A stretch of DNA of 64,000 nucleotides from Sebaldella termitidis ATCC 33386 (lineage in GTDB: Bacteria > Fusobacteriota > Fusobacteriia > Fusobacteriales > Leptotrichiaceae). Position numbers and translations under genes: made by a program. The stretch spans positions 1-64,000 of the forward strand of contig NC_013517.1 in NCBI RefSeq assembly GCF_000024405.1, given 5' to 3'. Shown here piece after piece: positions 44,895-53,954 of the stretch (the stretch's first letter is position 1; every line of letters starts with the position of its first letter). A model generated the notes under the pieces. It had not been told where the DNA came from. It worked only from the letters and a program-made list of their open reading frames with translations, and did not search any database.

Positions 44895-47006
44895 TTATAT
44901 CTTCCTTTCTATGTATTTTTTTATAGTTTTATGTATTTCCGCCTGATTATTTTTTCTTTCTAGCTCTGAAAAGAATTCGTCATTTTCTGCAAGTGTTACC
45001 AAATCATTTAATGTCTCTGATATTTCTTCTTTTGAAAGACATGATAATCCAAATATATACATTAACTTTTTATTATCCGGAAAAGTGACAGGATAATTTA
45101 ATTTCAGGAAAGAAACTCCGGTTTTAAATACATCATTGTTATTTTCTGCGTGAAGCAGCATAAGTCTTTGGTTAAGCACCATAAAGGTACCGCATTCGTC
45201 TACCAGATTTTTCATACTTTGTATATAGCTTTCCTCTATACAGCCGTCCTCCAGCAGGATATTTCCTATAATCTTTACTACATTCCGCCAGTTTGTTTCT
45301 TTTTCCTTAATGACAATATTTTCTTTATTCAGATAATCCAAAAGATTTTTATTTCTCCTTTCTATAATTTTTTCTTTTCTATTGTCATATATTTGGCCGC
45401 TGAATTTTTGTGTGAGAATATCTCCTATTTTTTCAAGGTCGTCATTCTCGAATTCTTTTTCTATAACCTCCAGTATTTCTGTTACTCCGATTGTTCGTTT
45501 TTTTCTTTTAAACCCTTTATTTTCAAGAAGAATTTTATCTTTTTCAGAGAGAATCACGTTTACCTGAATTACTTCTTTTTCCACTTTTACAGTTTCAGGT
45601 ATTTTTACAGTACTGATTATAAAATCAATATTTTTTAGATTGTAATCTTTTAGTCTGTAATATGGAATAAGATCGACAACATTTATATCAAAGGTATCCA
45701 AAAGCTCCTGAGCCAGAAGGCTTGAGCTCGCATAACCGCTTCCGCAGACAAAGAGAACATTACTGAATTCATTCACTTTTTCCTTTATTCTGTCAATGGC
45801 AAGCTTGAAGTGAACTGTAAACAGAGCGACTTCATCATCTTTTATTTTATGTCCTATGTATTTTTCCACATCAATAAGGGCATTTTTTACCGTAAAAAAA
45901 AGTTCCTGACAGTTTTCAAGTATTTCTTCAAAGCCTATATTGGGAAGGTAAATATCATTTTTTATACGGTAGATAGTAGGTTTTATGTGATTAAGAAGAC
46001 CCTCGAACAGCAGTTTGTCTTTTGAAATGTCAACACTGCAGTTTTTGCTCACCTCACCGATAAGCTTTCTTACGAGAATTTCCACTTCAATCCAGTTTTC
46101 ATAAAATGTATAACTGTAATTATAGGTATGACTCCCCAGAAAATACTCCGCCAGTTTCAGTATTTCTTCTTCGTTAAAATGAACATCATATTTTTTCTCT
46201 AAAATATCAATATTTTCTGTGAGTATTTTATATTCTTTTGTCCTTATTATATATGTGTTATAAAAATCGCTTTGTGTGATGATATTATTTTGGTTTATTC
46301 TTAGGATGGCTATGGAGAAATATATGATAAGCAATTCGAAGACTTCATTAGAGGTGTTTTCTACAAGTTTACTCTCGATATCTTTTAAATAATTTTTTAA
46401 AAAATTCTGGTCAATTTGTTTTATATAATTATTTAAAATGTCTTTTATCTGGTAATCTATAAATAAGTTCATCTTATTTGCAGTGTTCTCAAAATTAAAT
46501 AGCTTATCCATGAATATTTTTATCATTTCTTTTCTTAGTGCTATTTCTGATGAATCTATGTAGAAACCTTTTATGTTGTTATACCTGAAACTGAGATCTT
46601 TGCTTTTTAGAAAGTCTTTTAATTTTTTTATGTCACTTTTTATTGTGAGCTCACTTACCTGGAATAATGAGGCCAGATTTATGATATTTAGTTTCCGGGA
46701 TGTATTAAAGAGTATATAAATATAGATATATTCCACTCTTTCTATATCTAAATATTTATAATCCCTGGATTCAATTTTTTTTAAAAAATTACTTAAAGAA
46801 AATTTTTCATGCTGATATAGAATCCCCTTGGAGTTTTTATCTATAACAGGGAAATCATATTTTTTCAGATAATAGTTTAGATTTTCTATACTGTATCTTA
46901 TAGTACGGAGACTCACTCCGAAGTCTTCGGCAAGATATTCCATGTCTATATTATCTGAATTGGTAAGTATATTCAAAATTTCGATTTCCCTCTTAGTAAG
47001 AGCCAT
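44895..47006 (-). CDS. PRD-containing transcriptional activator (MtlR/LicR type)
   Basis: A 703-residue regulator controlled by PTS phosphorylation. Domains in order: an N-terminal winged helix (about 1-65, including SLRTIRYSIENL), a second helix-turn-helix (near residues 100-145), two PRD domains (about 170-390), a GatB-like IIB domain with its cysteine in VCGSGYASS, and a C-terminal IIA-like domain with a His in MLLHAE. This architecture acts at promoters rather than as an RNA antiterminator. It heads the PTS operon, and a TATAAT-like -10 lies upstream on the minus strand (47158-47163). GAAGGAGG precedes the ATG. Confidence 0.9.
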   Translation of the reverse strand: MALTKREIEILNILTNSDNIDMEYLAEDFGVSLRTIRYSIENLNYYLKKYDFPVIDKNSKGILYQHEKFSLSNFLKKIESRDYKYLDIERVEYIYIYILFNTSRKLNIINLASLFQVSELTIKSDIKKLKDFLKSKDLSFRYNNIKGFYIDSSEIALRKEMIKIFMDKLFNFENTANKMNLFIDYQIKDILNNYIKQIDQNFLKNYLKDIESKLVENTSNEVFELLIIYFSIAILRINQNNIITQSDFYNTYIIRTKEYKILTENIDILEKKYDVHFNEEEILKLAEYFLGSHTYNYSYTFYENWIEVEILVRKLIGEVSKNCSVDISKDKLLFEGLLNHIKPTIYRIKNDIYLPNIGFEEILENCQELFFTVKNALIDVEKYIGHKIKDDEVALFTVHFKLAIDRIKEKVNEFSNVLFVCGSGYASSSLLAQELLDTFDINVVDLIPYYRLKDYNLKNIDFIISTVKIPETVKVEKEVIQVNVILSEKDKILLENKGFKRKKRTIGVTEILEVIEKEFENDDLEKIGDILTQKFSGQIYDNRKEKIIERRNKNLLDYLNKENIVIKEKETNWRNVVKIIGNILLEDGCIEESYIQSMKNLVDECGTFMVLNQRLMLLHAENNNDVFKTGVSFLKLNYPVTFPDNKKLMYIFGLSCLSKEEISETLNDLVTLAENDEFFSELERKNNQAEIHKTIKKYIERKI

Positions 47007-47512
47007 ATTGTCTCACCTCCTTCTTCTGTACTGCAGAGTGTTAAAATCCGACATCGTTAATTAATTAATGAACTGGACACGCTAACCTCTTCAATAGAAA
47101 TGTACCACGAAAGTATAAATAGGCAAGGCTAATTATTTACCACAATTTATGAAAAATATTATACTTTATTTTAAAAAGTACGAATTATAGGCATTTTGAA
47201 TGTTTTTCAAAAAGTTAATTTATTTTATTTTTTGCTCTTTTAATGGTTATTTTAGACCAGTGATAAGAATATTGCTTTTATTGACTTTAAAACTTTAAAA
47301 TTTTTAATAAAAAAAGTTAGCAAAAATGATAAAACAAAAAAATTTTATTATGAAGATCAGTAAAACAGGGATAGAGAAATTAAAAGTCAAAAACTATACT
47401 GGCATAAAATTTTGCAAAATTCTTGACCAAAAGAAAAAATGTACTATAATAGAAATGAGCAAAAAAGAGTAATTTCGATCAAAATCAGGCAACAAAAGGA
47501 GGGATTTACAGA
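47007..47512. other. Divergent promoter region between two sugar operons
   Basis: This 506-base AT-rich gap separates the PTS/PRD operon (minus) from the DeoR-aldolase-dehydrogenase operon (plus). It holds a TATAAT on the minus strand (47158-47163), the plus-strand promoter at 47423-47450, and a TTAATTAATTAA palindrome near 47059-47070. No ORF is believable. Confidence 0.6.
47423..47450 (+). promoter_or_regulatory. Promoter of deoR-aldolase-dehydrogenase operon
   Basis: TTGACC (47423-47428), 16 bases, perfect TATAAT (47445-47450), about 60 bases before the DeoR-type gene. Confidence 0.75.
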
Positions 47513-48256
47513 ATGAAAGAAAAAAGAATAGACAGAATACTTCAGATGATAAAACTAAATAATGCAGTGGGTACAGGAGAACTTGCCAAGACATTAAATG
47601 TAGCGGAAAGTACAGTAAGGCGGGATCTTAACCAGCTTGAAAAAATAGGGCTGTTAAAAAAAGTCCATGGCGGAGCAGTAAAGCTTGAGAATCAGGTTAT
47701 ATTTGAAATGTCCTATTCAGAAAGAGAAGAGCTTAACTTAAAGCTGAAAGAACAGGTTGCCAAAAAAGCAGCAGGATACATAAATGACAATGATACAATT
47801 TTCATCGGACCGGGAACTACAACAGAGATGGTTCTAAAATATATAAAAACTAAAAATAATACAATTATCACCAATTCATTAAGTGCTTTTTCAAAATATT
47901 CCTCACTTCCGTATAAACTGATAATTGCTCCCGGTTATCTAAGAACAGAAACCAGTGCAGTAATAGGAACCTTTACAAATAATTTTCTAAAAAAAATAAA
48001 TGTGGATATAGCCTTTTCAGGTGCAAACTGTATTAATGACAGCCAGCTTATGTCTTCAAATGAGGAAGAGGGGACAGCACAGGAAATAATACTTAATAAT
48101 GCCAAAAAAAGATTCCTGCTTGTAGACAGCACAAAGTTTGAAACAAAATCATTTTTTACGTTCTATTCTGCGGAAAATCTTGATGCAATAATAACAGATA
48201 ACGAAATAAACAGCAAAATAAAAAATAAGTATAAAAAATTTTGTAAAGTATTATAA
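47513..48256 (+). CDS. DeoR-family transcriptional regulator
   Basis: A 247-residue DeoR/GlpR-type repressor. The winged helix has TLNVAESTVRRDLNQLEKIGLLKKVHGGA. The sensor domain has GPGTTTEMVLKY and the conserved VDSTKFE near the C-terminus, a sugar-phosphate-binding pattern. It is the first gene of an operon with a class II aldolase and a zinc dehydrogenase, so it most likely regulates these and itself. AAAAGGAGG precedes the ATG. Confidence 0.93.
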   Translation: MKEKRIDRILQMIKLNNAVGTGELAKTLNVAESTVRRDLNQLEKIGLLKKVHGGAVKLENQVIFEMSYSEREELNLKLKEQVAKKAAGYINDNDTIFIGPGTTTEMVLKYIKTKNNTIITNSLSAFSKYSSLPYKLIIAPGYLRTETSAVIGTFTNNFLKKINVDIAFSGANCINDSQLMSSNEEEGTAQEIILNNAKKRFLLVDSTKFETKSFFTFYSAENLDAIITDNEINSKIKNKYKKFCKVL

Positions 48257-48274
48257 ATTAAAGGAGATGATGTT

Positions 48275-48913
48275 ATGCTGATGGAAAATGAGAGAAAGCT
48301 CATTGTGGAATATGGAAAGCTCTTGGTAACAAAAGGACTTACTACTGGAACAGGAGGAAATATAAGTATTTTTGATAAGGAAAAAAAATATTTTGCAATA
48401 AGTCCGAGCGGAATAGATTATTTTGAAACAGAGCCTGAAGATGTGGTAATTATGGATTTGGACGGAAAAGTAGTGGAGGGGGAAAGAAAGCCTTCCAGTG
48501 AATGGATGATGCATTTGATTTTTTATAAAAAAAGAGATGATGTAGAAGCTGTGGTTCACACTCATTCGAGATTTTCTTCGACTATCTCATGCATGAGATG
48601 GGATATCCCTGCACTTCATTATTATGTGGCATTTGCAGGAAAAACAATTCCTTGTGCAAAATATGCATCATACGGTACACAGGAGCTTGCCGATAATGCT
48701 TTTGAGGGAATGGGAGAAGGAAAGGCGGCGCTTCTTGCCAATCATGGATTAATAACAATAGGACGCAGTGTAAAGGAAGCTTTTCTTGTGGCTGAAATGA
48801 GCGAGGAGATGGCGGAGTATTATTACAGAACAAAATCAATAGGAGAACCAGTTTTGCTGGATGAAGAAGAGATGGAAAGTATGCTTCTGAGATTCAAATC
48901 TTATGGACAATAA
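48275..48913 (+). CDS. Class II aldolase, L-fuculose-phosphate aldolase-like
   Basis: A 212-residue zinc aldolase of the FucA type. Metal ligands H95, H97 (VVHTHS) and H157 (ANHG) and the catalytic E76 in KPSSEW are all present; Glu at this place fits an aldolase rather than an epimerase. TGGNIS and SPSG form the phosphate site. It would split a ketose 1-phosphate to dihydroxyacetone phosphate and an aldehyde. An aldehyde product fits the zinc dehydrogenase gene 12 bases downstream. AAAGGAG precedes the ATG. The sugar is not known. Confidence 0.9.
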   Translation: MLMENERKLIVEYGKLLVTKGLTTGTGGNISIFDKEKKYFAISPSGIDYFETEPEDVVIMDLDGKVVEGERKPSSEWMMHLIFYKKRDDVEAVVHTHSRFSSTISCMRWDIPALHYYVAFAGKTIPCAKYASYGTQELADNAFEGMGEGKAALLANHGLITIGRSVKEAFLVAEMSEEMAEYYYRTKSIGEPVLLDEEEMESMLLRFKSYGQ

Positions 48914-48925
48914 AGGAGGAAAATT

Positions 48926-49951
48926 ATGAAAATAGCGTATTTTTACGGCCCCGAAGATGTAAGGATAGAAGAAACAGCTATACCGGAACCGGGTTATGGT
49001 GAAGTGGTAATAAAAAATAAAGTAGCATTAACATGCGGAACAGACCTGAAAACATATCTGAGAGGTCATCCGCTCTGGATTCCGCCGGCAGTTTTCGGAC
49101 ACGAAGCATCAGGAGTGGTATATAAGGTAGGAGAAGGAGTAGAAAAATTTAAGGTAGGAGACAGGGTAGTAGCACATAATTCTGCACCTTGTCATGAGTG
49201 TATTTACTGTAAGACACATCAGTATTCTATGTGCGAAAATAATCTTTTTAATTCAGGAGCTTTTGCAGAATATCAAAAAATTCCTGAAAGAATAGTAAGA
49301 CAGAATATGTTCAAGCTCCCTGATACACTGGATTTTAAGAGTGCAGCTCTTACAGAGCCGTTTTCATGTGCGGTTTACGGTGTGGATGAATCAAATATAA
49401 AACAGGGGGACTATGTTGTAATAAACGGGGTAGGACCAATCGGGCTTATGTTTGTAAAGCTTGTGTATCTAAAAGGTGCACATATAATTGTTACAGATGC
49501 AAGCGATAAGAGACTGGAACTGGCAAAAAAATTGGGAGCAAAAGATATTATAAATATAAATGAAGTTTCTGATGTAGTAAAAGCTGTAAAGGACTGTACA
49601 CCGCAGAGCAGAGGTGTAGATGTGGCAATAGAAGCAACAGGGCTTCCGAGAGTATGGGAAAATACTATTCTTATGGCAAGAAAAGGCGGTTTGGTAAATT
49701 TATTCGGAGGAACGAAAAAGGGAGAAACATTCACTATAGACTGCCAGCTTTTTCATTATTCACAGCTGACAATAAAGGGTGTTTTTCATACTACTCCCTA
49801 TCATGTGGAAAGAGCCTTCAGACTCATTTGTGAAGGTGTAATAAGTGCAGATGACTTTGTAAATAATGAATATGATATAGATCATCTGGTAGATGCATTG
49901 GAGTCACACAGAACAGGAAATGTAATAAAAAATGCAATTATTTTCGAATAA
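48926..49951 (+). CDS. Zinc-dependent medium-chain alcohol dehydrogenase
   Basis: A 341-residue medium-chain dehydrogenase. The catalytic zinc site is C37 and H59-E60 (GHEASG); the structural zinc site is the C89-C92-C95-C103 set. The nucleotide-binding GVGPIGLM follows. Close in style to sorbitol/threonine/galactitol dehydrogenases and NAD-linked. It is the last gene of the operon and may oxidise the imported polyol or reduce the aldehyde from the aldolase. AAGGAGG precedes the ATG. Confidence 0.92.
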   Translation: MKIAYFYGPEDVRIEETAIPEPGYGEVVIKNKVALTCGTDLKTYLRGHPLWIPPAVFGHEASGVVYKVGEGVEKFKVGDRVVAHNSAPCHECIYCKTHQYSMCENNLFNSGAFAEYQKIPERIVRQNMFKLPDTLDFKSAALTEPFSCAVYGVDESNIKQGDYVVINGVGPIGLMFVKLVYLKGAHIIVTDASDKRLELAKKLGAKDIININEVSDVVKAVKDCTPQSRGVDVAIEATGLPRVWENTILMARKGGLVNLFGGTKKGETFTIDCQLFHYSQLTIKGVFHTTPYHVERAFRLICEGVISADDFVNNEYDIDHLVDALESHRTGNVIKNAIIFE

Positions 49952-50331
49952 TGGAAATTAACAAAATAAAACTGTATTATGCAGAATAATCCTGTGTACT
50001 GTATCATTTTAACTAAAGATTGGCAGAATATTATACAGGTATAAAAATATTTATTATGTTTTTAGTAAATTTTTTAAAAACTTAGAAATTTTTTTAAATT
50101 ATTCTGTTTTAATACAGTTTTTTTAATTCTGTCAAAGTATTGAAAAATAAGTGTTTTTTTGCAAAACAAATTTGAGTTTGCAGATGAAAAAAATATTTCA
50201 AATATTTATAATTAATTAAATAATTGTTTTAATAAAGACGATGTAAATTGATATAAAAAATAAAATTGACATAATGAGAATATTTTAGTAACATAAAGGT
50301 ATATAAAATATAAATTTTTAATGGAGGAGAT
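49952..50331. other. AT-rich intergenic region
   Basis: A 380-base gap with no believable ORF. The only structure is a weak CTGT/ACAG hairpin followed by T (50104-50124), which may end the dehydrogenase operon, and the promoter of the next gene. Confidence 0.55.
50266..50294 (+). promoter_or_regulatory. Promoter of lipoprotein gene
   Basis: TTGACA (50266-50271), 17 bases, TAACAT (50289-50294), about 40 bases before the ATG. Confidence 0.65.
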
Positions 50332-50982
50332 ATGAAAAGATATTTATTAGCTATTATGTTAATTTTAGGATTAGTAATTTCTTGCGGCGGATCGAAAGAC
50401 ATTACATTACCTAATAAAAATGTGAAAATAGAGGGAGATGTTCTGACATTCAAAGGAAAGCCCTTTACAGGAAATATAAAGATGAATCTTGCAGATAAAA
50501 TGGACGGATATGCAGGAGCGATGAGCTTCAAGGACGGACATCTTGACGGTTTAACAGATCTTAAAAATGATAAAGAAAACCAACAGGTAAAGTTTACAGT
50601 AGTAGACGGAAAATTTGACGGGGAACTTATCATGAAAGATGCTAAACAAAGAACTGACATTGTACTTGATATTAAAAACGGAGCTATTGTAAAATATTTG
50701 GCAGATGTTCAGGGAGCATACAAGTATGACCTTAGTTTTGTGGATAATCTTGCAAACGGAACAATGGAAGCTCAAGGACAGAAATTCGAATTTAAAGACG
50801 GTATAGCAAAAGGACCGCAAGGACAGGAATTAAAATTAACTCTGGATCCTGAATCAGGAGATCTGACAATGGAAGCGATGGTTAACGGAAAAGTTGCTGG
50901 AAAACAGACAATACCTAATGTTTTAACACCGCAGTATCTGGAAACATTTATATTCAGAGCAGTTACTATGACAAACAGATAA
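50332..50982 (+). CDS. Lipoprotein of unknown function, tandem paralogue A
   Basis: A 216-residue exported protein. The signal sequence ends in a lipobox LVISC with C18, so it should be lipid-anchored. The mature part is a chain of short beta strands with recurring turns (FKGKPFTGNI, KNGA, VNGK), reminiscent of MORN-like or beta-meander proteins, and it ends in a LTPQYLETF helix. No active site is recognised. The adjacent gene encodes a close paralogue lacking the lipobox. GGAGGAG precedes the ATG. Confidence 0.8.
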   Translation: MKRYLLAIMLILGLVISCGGSKDITLPNKNVKIEGDVLTFKGKPFTGNIKMNLADKMDGYAGAMSFKDGHLDGLTDLKNDKENQQVKFTVVDGKFDGELIMKDAKQRTDIVLDIKNGAIVKYLADVQGAYKYDLSFVDNLANGTMEAQGQKFEFKDGIAKGPQGQELKLTLDPESGDLTMEAMVNGKVAGKQTIPNVLTPQYLETFIFRAVTMTNR

Positions 50983-51003
50983 TAAACAATCTGAAAATAG
51001 AAT

Positions 51004-51043
51004 AACAGTATACAGACAATAACAGTCAGTATACTGTTTTTTT
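51004..51043 (+). terminator. Terminator between the paralogues
   Basis: AACAGTATAC (51004-51013) / GTATACTGTT (51029-51038), a perfect 10-bp stem followed by seven T bases. Confidence 0.85.
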
Positions 51044-51055
51044 GTTAAAATAAGT

Positions 51056-51085
51056 TTGACAGAGCAAGAAAATACATGCTAGTAT
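51056..51085 (+). promoter_or_regulatory. Promoter of second paralogue
   Basis: TTGACA (51056-51061), 18 bases, TAGTAT (51080-51085), about 38 bases before the ATG. It lies directly after the terminator, so the two paralogues are separately expressed. Confidence 0.6.
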
Positions 51086-51122
51086 GATTATGTATATTAT
51101 ATAAAATTTGAATGGAGGAAAT

Positions 51123-51767
51123 ATGAAAAAATTTTTATTAGCAGTTATTTTTGTCTTTGGTTTTGCAGTTTCTTTTAGTATTGATATTACACTTCCGAAT
51201 AAAGATGTAAAGATAGTAAAGGAAGTATTATTATACAAAGGAAGTCCGTTTACAGGTAATATTATAATGAATACGGAGGATCAGAAGGACGGATATATCG
51301 GCGGAATAAGTCTGAAAAACGGACATTTGGATGGTTTGAGCGAGCTTAAAAATGACAGACAGGGTCAGCATATGAGATTTACAGTAGTCGGAGGAAAATT
51401 TGACGGAGAGCTTATAATGAATGATCCCAGTCAGAATACCTATATTATGCTCGATATTAATAAAGGCGCTATTGTAAAATATCTTGCAGACATTCAGGGA
51501 GTATATAAGTATGACCTTAATTTCGTAAATAATCTTGCGAATGGTTCAATGGAAGCACAGGGTCAGATATTTACATTTAAAAATGGGATAGCAAAGGGTC
51601 CGCAGGGTCAGGAATTGAAGCTGACACTGAATCCGGCTACCGGAGACTTGGAAATGGAAGCGTTTGTTAACGGGAAAGCAGCCGGAAAACAGACAATACC
51701 TAATGTTTTGACACCACAGTATTTAGAATCGTTTTTATTTCAGTCAATTACAGATACAAACAATTAA
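51123..51767 (+). CDS. Exported protein of unknown function, tandem paralogue B (no lipobox)
   Basis: A 214-residue paralogue of the lipoprotein just upstream, similar along its whole length. The position equivalent to the lipobox cysteine is F18 (AVSFSID), so it should be released to the periplasm or kept by the signal anchor rather than lipidated. The C-terminal half is the better conserved part, including AKGPQGQELKLTL and KQTIPNVLTPQYLE. I start at the ATG at 51123, with GGAGGAA upstream; a start at 51108 would overlap that site. Function unknown. Confidence 0.8.
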   Translation: MKKFLLAVIFVFGFAVSFSIDITLPNKDVKIVKEVLLYKGSPFTGNIIMNTEDQKDGYIGGISLKNGHLDGLSELKNDRQGQHMRFTVVGGKFDGELIMNDPSQNTYIMLDINKGAIVKYLADIQGVYKYDLNFVNNLANGSMEAQGQIFTFKNGIAKGPQGQELKLTLNPATGDLEMEAFVNGKAAGKQTIPNVLTPQYLESFLFQSITDTNN

Positions 51768-51808
51768 ATAAATAAAAAAATCCATATAAAAAACGGAAGG
51801 AGGACAAT

Positions 51809-52177
51809 ATGATAAAAAGAATGCCTACAAACTGCGGAGATAAGACTTGTCCGTCATGTGTAATAGCAGGAGATTTTATTTTTCTGGCTCATCATGCGGG
51901 GGGAAATAATGAAAAAGGCGTAGAGGAACAGATGAAATCGTGTCTGGAAAGTATGAAAAAAACTCTTGAATCTGCCGGTGCAAAAATGAATGACATGGTT
52001 CAGATAAATCTGCATCTGAGATTTATAGAGGACTTTGACAAAGCAAGAAAAGTATTTAATGAATATTTTGATGAGGAAAATTTTCCTGCAAGAATGACAA
52101 CAACTACAGATTTCATGGATAAAGGCTGTCTGTGTATGTTAGATGGGACAGCTTACAAGCCGGGAGCCGGAAAATAA
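51809..52177 (+). CDS. RidA/YjgF-family protein
   Basis: A 122-residue member of the RidA (YjgF/YER057c/UK114) superfamily, whose best-studied members deaminate reactive enamines. The typical SLESMKKTLESAGAKMNDMVQ and FPARMTTTT segments are present; the Arg in ARM matches the catalytic arginine of RidA. The Glu usually near the C-terminus is not seen (MLDGTAY). It is unusually cysteine-rich at the start (CGDKTCPSC), suggesting a RidA subfamily other than the classic deaminase. GGAAGGAGG precedes the ATG. Confidence 0.82.
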   Translation: MIKRMPTNCGDKTCPSCVIAGDFIFLAHHAGGNNEKGVEEQMKSCLESMKKTLESAGAKMNDMVQINLHLRFIEDFDKARKVFNEYFDEENFPARMTTTTDFMDKGCLCMLDGTAYKPGAGK

Positions 52178-52214
52178 ATGAAAAAATTAAATATAAAACA
52201 GGAGGTTAATGATA

Positions 52215-52607
52215 ATGGCAAAACTTATAGTAAAAAGAGAGAAGAGCTTTCTTAGCTCTGCAAGAAAATTTAAAGTAATTCTGGATGGAGAGATTATAGG
52301 CTATGTTGGTAACGGAGAGGAAGCAGGATTTGATGCAGCGGAAGGGGAACATATAATCCAGGTCGGAATAAGCATGATAAACGGAATCAGTAGAAAATTA
52401 AAAATAAATATTACTCAGGATGAAGCATTGATGGTAGTAAAGCCAAATCCGGTTATGTGGGTAATTTTAATTCTTGCGGTGATCGTGGGAGCAAATCTCG
52501 GAATAGGTCTTTCAAGAGGATATTTTTCTCTTCCGCTTCTTATAGTTTTGATCATTTTGATGGGAGTAAGTACGGTTTTTGCAGTTGGTTTGAAGCAGGT
52601 AAAATGA
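52215..52607 (+). CDS. Small protein with C-terminal membrane hairpin
   Basis: A 130-residue protein. The first ~75 residues are polar and strand-rich (AKLIVKREKSFLSSARKFKVILDGE), followed by two adjacent hydrophobic segments (about 78-98 and 103-125). The soluble part looks like a PEGA- or carboxypeptidase-like beta domain. I start at the ATG at 52215, nine bases after GGAGG; an in-frame ATG at 52209 is only three bases from it. Function unknown. Confidence 0.65.
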   Translation: MAKLIVKREKSFLSSARKFKVILDGEIIGYVGNGEEAGFDAAEGEHIIQVGISMINGISRKLKINITQDEALMVVKPNPVMWVILILAVIVGANLGIGLSRGYFSLPLLIVLIILMGVSTVFAVGLKQVK

Positions 52608-52616
52608 TAATAAAAG

Positions 52617-52661
52617 AAAAAAACAGAACACACTTCAAATTACAGCTGTTCTGTTTTTTTA
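52617..52661 (+). terminator. Terminator
   Basis: AAACAGAACA (52621-52630) / TGTTCTGTTT (52647-52656), flanked by complementary A and T runs. It can act on both strands between convergent genes. Confidence 0.8.
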
Positions 52662-52674
52662 TTGTAAAAATTTT

Positions 52675-53064
52675 CTACTCTGAAGATTCTGAAAAAACAA
52701 GAATAAATCCGTCAGGGTCTTTTATGGCAAATTCATCGGCGCCATAAAAAGTCTTGTGCATTTCATGTGAAACATCCATATGAGAACAAATTTTATTATA
52801 GAATTCCTGAATATCAGAAATTTTTATATAAAAAGTAAGAGCTCCTCCTGAATTTTGTGAATTTAACTCAGGATATTCCTGCTTTATACTTTCTTCTTTT
52901 TGAAACATTACAAAAAAACCGTCTTTTTCTACCATTCCCCAATCAGGCTCCCCGCTCTCAGGTACAGTCTGTACAAGGGAAAAACCAAGAATATTACAGT
53001 AGAATTCAATACTTTTGTTTACGTTTTTTACCATTAAATTTGGTGAAAATGATGCTATTTTCAT
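52675..53064 (-). CDS. VOC-superfamily (glyoxalase/bleomycin-resistance-like) protein
   Basis: A 129-residue VOC-fold protein of two beta-alpha-beta-beta-beta units: NLMVKNVNKSIEFYCNILGF at the start and ALTFYIKISDIQEFYNKI plus AIKDPDGFILVFSE in the second half. The closing DPDGF...V is typical, and metal ligands are incomplete. The substrate is unknown. GGGAGG precedes the ATG. It lies downstream of an AraC-type regulator on the same strand. Confidence 0.82.
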   Translation of the reverse strand: MKIASFSPNLMVKNVNKSIEFYCNILGFSLVQTVPESGEPDWGMVEKDGFFVMFQKEESIKQEYPELNSQNSGGALTFYIKISDIQEFYNKICSHMDVSHEMHKTFYGADEFAIKDPDGFILVFSESSE

Positions 53065-53140
53065 ATATTTACCTCCCGAAAAAACTTATATATTACAAAT
53101 CATATCATAATAAAAATAAAAATAATTGTAAAAAAGCGAA

Positions 53141-53905
53141 CTATTTCCAGTTTTTTGGAGAAGAACCCGTATACCTTATAAAATCTTTTATCATATGGGA
53201 GGAATCATAATAACCGTTATTTACAGCAATTTCTGTAAGGCTTTTATCCGAGCTGAGGATTTCTTTTTTAGTTTTTATAAATCTTTCTATATTAATAAAT
53301 TCTTTCATATTAATGCCAATCTCTTTTTTAAACTTTATTTCCAGATACCTTTGTGAAATACCTATAATTTTGTGTAATTCATTAACAGAAGGATTTTCGG
53401 AATTATAAATATTTTGAAGAGCAGAAGATACATCCAGATCAATATCATTACTGCGGGAATTTAGGTGTTCAATAAAAATTTTTTCAAAAAATCCAATAAT
53501 ATCCTTATATTCTGCCAGTAAAAAAATATTTCTGAATTTTTGATGACAGGAATCAGAAATAACTGAATTCAGATCAATAATATCATTCTTTATATTATGA
53601 AATCCAAAGTTCAAAAAACGGTTAAGACCAAGGGGCTTGAACCGTACACCAAAAAGTCTGCTGTCCTTTTCCATAGAATGACTCTTAAAGCTCGTCATCA
53701 TGCCTGTAATTATAATGTCGTTATTATTGACTATACTTTTGGAATTACTTTTTGAGTGAAAGCAATTACCAAAATTAAAAATAATATCCATTGAGCAATC
53801 AGGAAGAACCTGAGATTCGCCGTATATGGAAGAGTTGTCCAAAAACCAGTAAGAATCAATTATATGTCCTAAATTTTTTCCTGGGAGAAATTCTTTATAA
53901 TTCAT
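53141..53905 (-). CDS. AraC-family transcriptional regulator
   Basis: A 254-residue regulator. The C-terminal ~100 residues hold the two helix-turn-helix units of AraC/XylS: VNELHKIIGISQRYLEIKFKKEIG and SLTEIAVNNGYYDSSHMIKDFIRYTGSSP. The N-terminal part (LPDCSMDIIFNFG) matches the DUF6597-like sensor of AraC proteins close to those controlling VOC genes. The VOC gene 76 bases downstream is a plausible target. GAAGGA precedes the ATG. Confidence 0.88.
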   Translation of the reverse strand: MNYKEFLPGKNLGHIIDSYWFLDNSSIYGESQVLPDCSMDIIFNFGNCFHSKSNSKSIVNNNDIIITGMMTSFKSHSMEKDSRLFGVRFKPLGLNRFLNFGFHNIKNDIIDLNSVISDSCHQKFRNIFLLAEYKDIIGFFEKIFIEHLNSRSNDIDLDVSSALQNIYNSENPSVNELHKIIGISQRYLEIKFKKEIGINMKEFINIERFIKTKKEILSSDKSLTEIAVNNGYYDSSHMIKDFIRYTGSSPKNWK

Positions 53906-53954
53906 ATTTTTTCCTTCTTTTCAAATATTAACTAAAACTAAACAGAATATGGTA

